A DNA stretch of 64,000 bases, taken from the NCBI GenBank assembly GCA_036936605.1, contig JAUPFV010000005.1:79496885-79560884 (forward strand). The letters run 5' to 3'. Within the stretch, counting starts at the first letter, position 1. Each line of letters begins with the position of its first letter. Origin of the DNA: Limnanthes douglasii subsp. nivea (Eukaryota > Streptophyta > Magnoliopsida > Brassicales > Limnanthaceae). Of this stretch, positions 57,558 through 64,000 are shown piece after piece. The translations under genes and the position numbers were made by a program. Under the pieces are notes generated by a model that saw only the letters and a program-made list of their open reading frames with translations, did no database searches and had not been told where the DNA came from.

Positions 57558-58011
57558 CTGCATAATAGTAAAATACAGAATATGAAATGAAAACAACAAC
57601 AGACGAGAAATACGAATTTAGAATGTCAACAGCATACCCATTTTCCGTTCTTAATGACTGGTCACCTCCACTACAAAATGTTTTGGTTCCCTACACAATC
57701 AATTTGTTTATATATATATATAGCCACAATATCAGTGAATCAGCTTCAACTCTACTCAATACTTTTTTGGTATTACTTAGGCTGCAAACTTCGATCCGTA
57801 AAACTCACACGAATAATCTTTTGACAAAGACATTGTAAATAAATCAAATTGTACCGGATTCTATACCTACACATCTAGACCTCAGAATTGAAGAAATCGT
57901 GTTTGATTCTCTTTAAAAACGCATAATTAATCGGCAGAATCCATAGCTATGACCAATCGGCACAATCCATAGCTATGAACTCGAAAGAAGGTAAAGTAGA
58001 GACTGAACTAC

Positions 58012-58134
58012 CTTTCTAGTAAGAATAATAACCCCAATCGAACCATCGTCTCTAGCATCATTAAACGCACGAATAAGCTCCTTCACTGTTTGTGGCCTGA
58101 ATGCATTCCTCTTCTCCGGTCTATCAATCGTGAT
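58012..58134 (-). pseudogene. Captured naphthoate synthase (MenB) exon
   Basis: 41 codons between an acceptor TTGTTGTAG and donor [30 protein letters not shown] then [20 protein letters not shown]. This is the crotonase-fold N-terminal region of plant 1,4-dihydroxy-2-naphthoyl-CoA synthase, used in phylloquinone synthesis. The active-site Gly-rich loop that should follow (GKG-KAFCSGGDQ) is absent. It splices in frame to the exon at 57557. Confidence 0.87.
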
Positions 58135-58201
58135 CTACAACAACAACAGCAGAAAACACAAAAATCAATACAAAATAGAAATCCCAAGCTCACTTCCACA
58201 C

Positions 58202-58281
58202 CTGCATTTATTGTAAACAATCAGGTTTCTAATTTCTTCTTCTTCGCCACTGGTCAGATCGGAATCACTGTCCCACTCCAT
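58202..58281 (-). CDS. Possible first exon, acidic N-terminus
   Basis: ATG at 58281: MEWDSDSDLTSGEEEEIRNL then IVYNKCR, followed by a donor AG-GTGTGG at 58201. The use of that donor gives the wrong phase for the next exon (58134), whereas a weaker donor inside (at ATT-GTTTAC, 58218) keeps phase 0. A CT-rich leader lies upstream (58285-58500); the long open frame there (MNFESASTFSLL...) is probably leader sequence. No family is recognised. Confidence 0.45.
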
Positions 58282-58704
58282 TAAAACTAGCAGCTAAATC
58301 AATTGCAAAACACAAAAGTGAAGAAAGTGATGAAAAAGATATGAATTTTTCGGGGTTTTGATATTTCAGTTCGAGCAGAAGAGCTTGTGCTTTCGATTGA
58401 AGAGAGAGGGGGTACGAACGAGTGGTGAGCGAATTAAAGAGGGTCTCTAGTTCAAGAGAGAGGGTTAAGAGAGAGAAGGTGGAGGCTGATTCAAAATTCA
58501 AAATTCAAAAATGTTTGGTTGAAAATACTCATTAATTCTCAAAATAAGGCTTATATACTAGGTTAAGGGTAGTTATGACATTAAAAAAATAAGGTATTAG
58601 AAGTGGATATGTTTAATGAGATGGGTATTAAGTGAGCATTTATCCATTTTTGGGTACTAGATAGTAATAGGTTTGGCCAAAAGGTACTTAGTATGTCATT
58701 TCCC

Positions 58705-58713
58705 TAATTTATA
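58705..58713. repeat. Pack-MULE target-site duplication, right copy (TAATTTATA)
   Basis: Exact match to 53081-53089. Confidence 0.87.
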
Positions 58714-58893
58714 TAACCTCGTAATCTAAAGTAAAGAGACAAGTATTTATCATTGTACTAGACATATTTGGTTACCTTCTAAATCCACTCCTATAATAGC
58801 AGTAGCATTTGTTATTTAAAAGAATTATATATATATATATATATTAAAATTTTATATATATAATATATCTATATTCCGAAATATCTAACAATA

Positions 58894-59086
58894 TACTCCT
58901 TATGTTTCATACTATTAGTCCTTTAAGGTTTTTTCATCAATATTAAGGAAAGTAATAATGACTTTAAAAGAATAAAAGAAAATAAATTTGATTGGTGGAA
59001 TATATGTAATCAATGTTATATTAGAAAATGAGAACGATATATATTATGAAACAAAAAAAATTATATATTATGAAACAGATGGAGTA
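58894..59086. mobile_element. Stowaway-like MITE
   Basis: About 193 bases with inverted ends TACTCCTTATGTTTCATACT and, read inward from the right, TACTCCATCTGTTTCATAAT. Ends of the CTCC-TGTTTCA type with TA at the border are typical of Stowaway/mariner MITEs in plants. AT-rich interior, no coding potential. Confidence 0.7.
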
Positions 59087-59600
59087 ATATGTTAAATTAC
59101 TTTTAGGGGAATAGTATTGGGTCATCATTTTATATTGAAGAATGTTACTATTTAAAGAATATCTCCAACATGTGTTGGAAAATTTATCCTCCTGAGGCAT
59201 ATTTGATATCAATCCTATAGCAATAACTTTTATTATACTAGAAATAATAAAATAAAATCATAAAAACAAACTAAAGTTATACTTACATATAAGAAACCTT
59301 TTTTTAACACATAAGTTATCCAACGATTTTCTAAACATTAAAAGATAGAATCATTTTTTTGTTACAAAACTTTTAACGGTTTACAAAAATAATGTGATTC
59401 ATATAATTTTTTATTCAGTGTTTATCCCTCACATAATTTTCTATCTAACTGACCTAGATATTTCTTTCCCTTATACATAATTTAGACCGGTATTTCAAGT
59501 CATTCGTCTCGCTATTGTCGTCACTAACTGTCGATAGAAGAAGCTCAATTCAGTCAAGAACTTAAACTCAACACCATTTAAAGTATTGGTCCATGAAGCA
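59087..59600. other. AT-rich spacer
   Basis: No gene or element is recognised in this stretch. Confidence 0.4.
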
Positions 59601-61850
59601 TTCAGTAGCTTCAGATCAAACATCGACACTAATATCAGATAGGGTCATTGGCACATGTCATCAGCTTAGTCTATACTCCATCGAGCAAGTATTCAGCGTA
59701 ATAGAAAACATCATGCATGTGTTTGGCTGAATTCACCTAGGTTCCAATAAAGGTTTTTGCACTTAAATCTTGATCACGAATCTGTTTTGTGAGTATCCAA
59801 CAACTCCTATATGTACATGTCTTTGGTTAATCCAACTTCGTCCATGTATTACTTAGACAATATATCTGTTAATGAATTACTTCTAGCCTACACCTAAAAT
59901 TACTCAGACTAGGCTTATAGCACTCCAATATCTGTTTTATCCAATAGTATACTCTTTAGAGATAATCTCACCTGTATTTGAGACTTGAACAAGTCTCATG
60001 CAATTCGTGCACTTTGAAATTGATTTACATTGGTCATAGCGTCATTCACTAGGAATTTTAGCCATCTTCAATTACTATTTATCCACCACATATCGAATCA
60101 AGTACAACTTCATATTTACGTGTTTAGTTTCCTTATGAAAATTTAGATTCTTCATCAAATGAAGAGCACTATTATTATTATAAAGTATCCTCCTAGTTTC
60201 TCCCGTATCATTTATCTCAAACTCTCATTTCAGATGAGTCTTTACCGCTTCAATTTTCCTCTTATCTCTTCCATCGATTAGTATGCCATCCACATAAATC
60301 AACAATATGATTTGTCTCTCTTTGTATGTTTTCCCATTCCAATATGTATAGTTCTCATAACAGCTACTAACATACTTGATGGGTCTCACAAAAGAATCAA
60401 ATCTTCTATTATAATGCCTTATTGACTTTTTCAACCTATAGATATGTCTCTTCAACAAACACACATCTCTTCCATTCCCTTCCTCAAACCCTTTCGGCTA
60501 CCATGTGTAAATTGTTTCTTGTTTCACCATGCAAGAAGGAAATAGTAATATCCATTTGATCTAGCTCTTGATCAAACCTACCAATAATTAGCTGGTATAA
60601 CCCTTATGAAGTTATTTTACAACCGGAGAGAATATCTCATTGAAATCAATACCTTCATTTTGATTAAAATCTTTAACCCTCAATCTAACCTTGTATCTAG
60701 GTAACTCAACACCAAGAATACTGATGTCCTCTTGAATATTCATTTACTTTTATCCAACTTCTGGCCCTTCACGTACTTCAAAATAATCCATGTTTCCATA
60801 TTCGAGAGAGATCTAAATTCTTCTTTCATGACCATAAGCCATTTCTCTATATCAATGCTCTTGATAACATCGTGATAGCTTTGAGTTGAACAAAATCTTC
60901 ATAAATTTCAATAGATAAAGCATAACCAATTACATTGGGAAAACCACATCTCTACGGCAGTTGGTTTGTTCATGGTAATCTATTTCTTGCCAATTGATAA
61001 ATGTCAAGTTCATCTTTCTCTATATTCTAATAATTAAAAGGCCCTGGAATACCAGACCCTCTGCCATCTTCAGACTCATGCAATGGTTGAACTTTCTCCA
61101 TACGATTCGAAGCTAGACCATCTCCTAAATTATCTTCAACATAAGAATCGAAAACTTCAATATCTTGATCACACCCATTATCAAATGCATATCTTTTCTC
61201 GATAATAAGTCTTCACCATATTTTTCAATGACATGTCCTCCTTATTGAAAACCATGTACCTACTTATCATAGTTCTCCCCAAAACCTTTGGCCCATTCCA
61301 GTTGTATGAAGCATACATCTAACCTTTTCCAATAAATTTTGGTTCATTCTCTAACTAAGGCCATTCTGTTGGGAAGTCCTGCTCACGGTTTACTATTTAG
61401 TAATACCAATATTTGCATAATATCTAGTGAAATTCTTGTTCACATATTCCAAGCCATTATCAGTCTAAAACTTCTTCAGCATTTTTCGAGTTTGATTCTC
61501 TATCAAAGTCTTCTTGTTCATAAATGAAGTAAATGCTTCATCTTTAGTTATCAAAAGTATAACCCATACTTTTCTAGAATAATCATCTATCAGCAAAATA
61601 AAGTATATTGCACCACCTATAGTAGGTTCATGTGTCAAACCTTAAAGATTTGAAGGAACATAATCAAGCACTTTATTGGTTGCCCGATTTTTGGGAGAAA
61701 ACTTTACCCTCTTGCTCTTATCCAAAACACATCTTTCACAAAATCTCAACTTATGAACTATGGTACCATCTAACAGTCCATGTTTGTTAGTTCACCGAGT
61801 TTTTTTTTACTTAAATGCCTCAACCGATGATGTCACAACCTGGTATACTC
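59600..61850 (-). mobile_element. Decayed Copia retrotransposon (integrase and RT)
   Basis: Minus strand. The pre-integrase/integrase start lies at about 61790-61690: HGLLDGTIVHKLRFCERCVL then DKSKRVKFSPK. Integrase core: FILLIDDYSRKVWV (about 61600), TDNGLEYVNKNF and QQNGL (61370). The family motif RCMLHTTGMGQRFWGE is at about 61310-61265. RT: RHIYRLKKSIRHYNRRFDSF (60450) and IILLIYVDGILIDG (60320), where YVDD has become YVDG. Broken by many stops. LTRs are not identified. Confidence 0.82.
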
Positions 61851-63407
61851 CTTAACAAAACTCAACACACCCTCTATTATGGATCCCTTGAGAACTAAGG
61901 CACCATTTTGTCTTATAAGCTTTCATAACAACAAGGGAGCCTTGCAAGACCCTAAGTTTTCCCTCTCCACCTATATAGCTCTTCTTCATCTAATATCCCA
62001 ACTTTCTTTTGGTTATTTAAATATCTTCCTAGTTTTTTGAGTCGTGGTGGCTCTGTTGGGTGTCTCTTCGTGGGCTCGCCTCCACCATTATAGTTTTAAC
62101 CTTCTCATTAATAAACTCATTACGTCCTTCCCCGTTATGAATACTATTTTGATGCATCATTTAAAGAGTAATTTGACGCACTTCATGCGTCAAAGCATGG
62201 ATAATATGGTGATTAAGTACCTGAATTTTTGGGTTATTCTTTCCAATGTTGTTTTCGCGTGCTTCGGTGGCGTTGTACCACGATATGATAATGTTCAAAT
62301 TTTTCTTACCCTTTCATCAATTTATCGATGCTCTTAACTCATTTCCCGTCAGCTTGAATCTTTTTTCTATTCTGGTTGGATTCGGATATGGATCTTCATA
62401 TTATCGATCCCTCATCGAACACACTTTATTGGCTTCGCCCTCCGCTCATGATGTTGGTCATGTAGTTAACGGAATTCTTGTGTTGGTGAGTTACTGTCAT
62501 CTTTTATTTCGGATTTTACAAGTCGGTCCCCATTTTCTCATTCTGTTGAAGATTGTGTTTTCATTATATGAGTTTAGGTTATGGACTTCTATGTCGAGTT
62601 CAGCCCAATGACCAGATTTGGCATTTTGTATTGACCCCTCATCAGGTCGTTTGGTTGTAGTTGATGGGAGCGGCTACGAGGTTTTTATTTTGCATCAATT
62701 CACTAAGGTGTTAGTGAACTTATTCTACAAGTCCTGATATTTGTCATTTTGCAACTCGCCATGCTCTTTCTTACGCATATTACATTTTTTATATATATAT
62801 ATATATATATTTATTGATTTTCATACTTCTTAATTCTTTTTCAGTTGTTGTGCTTCATATTTTTGTCATACGAATTTGTATGATTTTGTTACCTTTTTAC
62901 CATAGGAAAAGTTTTTTTATAATTTATGTATGATTCCTGTTATTTTTTAACCTAAAGAATAACTAAAATATCTTTTAAACAACTCCTTAACTTTTTAATA
63001 AAGTTTTAATGAAATTAAATCGTGACACTTATATTTTATCTACTTTTATTTTCGAGCCACATGTTTATAAGATCTCCATCGATTCAATTCTTCTATATAC
63101 ATATACATGTAAGAAAAAACAGACTAATATCCTGACTTTTTGACTGTAAAGAGGAATAAAATAGTTAAGATCTGCATTATAATTGAATTTAGTACCCTAA
63201 CGTTGAACTTTGTCTATTGGGTCTCTTCAGAGGACTAATTAGGAAGGCCCTCGCATAGAGAGGTCAATTAGTCCAAAAACCCATAGATGTCTTTGATTCT
63301 CTGGGACACTTTAAACTTTATCACCCCAAACTCAAGATTGTTGCCATCTTAGTAGAGAGAGACACATAATTAATCAAGTTAAAGTTCCTAACCAGCATAT
63401 TAATGAG
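61851..63407. other. Unassigned stretch
   Basis: The first 200 bases may be the gag/pre-integrase part of the Copia element. Plus-strand open frames at 62044-62337 and 62246-62611 have no family resemblance that I can see. A TA microsatellite lies at 62789-62810. Otherwise AT-rich. Confidence 0.4.
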
Positions 63408-63720
63408 TAGAGGTGTCTAATGGTTCAGGAACCACGGTTCAAAGCTGACAACCCGCTTAAGAACTGGCGGTCTACCTGCGAAACTGGCCCATTAGGACTG
63501 CAACCTGGCAGGACCGCAACCCGCCGAGACCGCAACCCGCCAGGACCGCAACCCGCCAGGACCGCATAAGGAGCAACCCGCCAGGACCGCAACCCGCCGA
63601 GACCGCAACCCGCCGAGACCGCAACCCGCCGAGACCGCAACCCGACAGGACTGCGAAACCACGGTTTATTTGTAAGAAACCACGGTTTATTTGTAAAAAA
63701 CCGGCGGTTTATTGGTAAAT
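63408..63720. repeat. GC-rich 16-bp minisatellite, possible hAT-type terminus
   Basis: TAGAGGTGTCTAATGGTTCA at 63408 resembles a hAT-type terminus. It is followed by GGAACCACGGTTC, then about nine copies of GACCGCAACCCGCC(A/G)(A/G) (16 bases, with variants) at 63500-63650, then ACCACGGTTTATTTGTAAGA repeated about twice. This is a sharply GC-rich island in AT-rich DNA. The other end lies outside the window, so the element type is a guess. The minus-strand open frame through it (63640-63425) follows from the repeat and is not considered a gene. Confidence 0.6.
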
Positions 63721-64000
63721 ATTATGCTGATTTTATTTATTTTATAACCAAAATGTTATATTTAAAAAATATTGAGATTGAATATTATTATAGAATTATT
63801 ATTACATTTTTGTTAATATTAATTTGTTTTGGTTATTAATATTTTAAGTGTTGTAATTATTATATAGTCTAAAATTTTAAATATTACTTATGTTATTATC
63901 ATATTTTGAATATTATTATTATTATGTTTTTATATCTAATACAAAGCAAAACTATATCTTATCATGTTAAAATATTACAAATTCTATGGTTATAATTTTA
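63721..64000. other. AT-rich stretch to the window edge
   Basis: Very AT-rich. It may be the interior of the possible hAT-type element. No gene is seen. Confidence 0.4.

Larger units (their letters stand above)
53090..58704 (+). mobile_element. Pack-MULE carrying fragments of several host genes
   Basis: 5615 bases. The left end is GAGGAAAGTACCCCTAAATA; the right end read inward is GGGAAATGACATACTAAGTA. Both resemble the ends of the 17 kb MULE. No transposase. Inside, in order: the CPN20 first exon, a possible receptor-kinase bit, D-Ala-D-Ala ligase pieces, an ABCC N-terminus, a P5C dehydrogenase exon, a motif-rich core (55020-56640), then on the minus strand a coiled-coil tail-anchored protein fused to naphthoate synthase exons. 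Pack-MULEs are known to pick up and shuffle such pieces. The perfect 9-base duplication suggests recent movement by a transposase supplied elsewhere. Confidence 0.88.

Noticed and set aside
58265..58501. 78-codon minus-strand frame (MNFESASTFSLL...)
   Set aside because: CT-rich leader upstream of the likely start at 58281, with no conserved motif; treated as 5' leader.
62044..62611. Two plus-strand open frames of 97 and 121 codons
   Set aside because: No recognisable domain, no promoter or splice context, and biased toward hydrophobic residues as AT-rich DNA often is; left unassigned.
63425..63640. 71-codon minus-strand frame rich in Arg/Gly/Leu
   Set aside because: Produced by the 16-bp minisatellite; it has no independent support.

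Overview
This window looks like repeat-rich intergenic DNA from a flowering plant, most likely a dicot. It is AT-rich. It holds plant-type L1 LINEs, Tat-lineage Gypsy and Copia fragments, tRNA-derived SINEs, Mutator-like elements (MULEs), and captured exon pieces that resemble plant nuclear genes for plastid, mitochondrial and vacuolar proteins. I cannot name the species. I see no intact ordinary host gene, no rRNA and no functional tRNA.

Layout. 1-2040: 5' end of a Tat-like Gypsy element on the minus strand (gag, tRNA-Arg primer site, start of the LTR). 3280-8760: decayed LINE on the plus strand. 9871-26892: a 17.0 kb MULE with inverted ends and a perfect 9-bp target duplication. A 6.65 kb, nearly intact LINE sits inside it (9946-16598, minus) with its own perfect 15-bp target duplication. 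The MULE carries a spliced MuDR-type transposase gene (plus, 17527-19729), a small minus-strand gene with a TATA box (20392-19980) and an 11-exon Ulp1/C48-protease-like gene (minus, 26530-20996). 27700-33080: very degenerate LINE (plus) interrupted by another LINE 5' fragment (minus). 33340-39130: decayed Tat Gypsy (minus) holding a SINE. 39640-41700: short Copia remnant between two diverged direct repeats. 43080-43680: a short-motif minisatellite. 45180-47050: Gypsy RT/RNase H remnant (minus). 47100-48850 and 49190-51400: two LINE fragments in opposite orientation. 52337-52547: second SINE copy.

53090-58704 is a 5.6 kb Pack-MULE with a perfect 9-bp target duplication. It contains exon fragments resembling at least five host genes: chloroplast chaperonin CPN20, D-Ala-D-Ala ligase, an ABCC1/2-type transporter, P5C dehydrogenase and naphthoate synthase. 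A short receptor-kinase-like piece is possible. On its minus strand the naphthoate-synthase exons are joined in frame to an unrecognised coiled-coil, tail-anchored protein. After it come a Stowaway-like MITE (58894), a decayed Copia element (59600-61850, minus) and, at the right edge, a GC-rich 16-bp minisatellite in what may be a hAT-type terminus (63408 on).

Most unusual signal. The non-coding parts of the 17 kb MULE (introns, spacers, 5' leaders) are studded with about 50 copies of a short motif around GCGAAYTG, often paired as inverted dyads, including a perfect 22-bp palindrome. I see none in the exons or in the nested LINE. The Pack-MULE has a different dense motif family (TTGCTAGATA / AGCAATGTC) in 92-bp tandem units and long inverted copies. 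This resembles VANDAL-type MULEs, whose VANC anti-silencing proteins recognise family-specific short motifs amplified in non-coding DNA. The parallel is an inference from layout, not a demonstrated homology.
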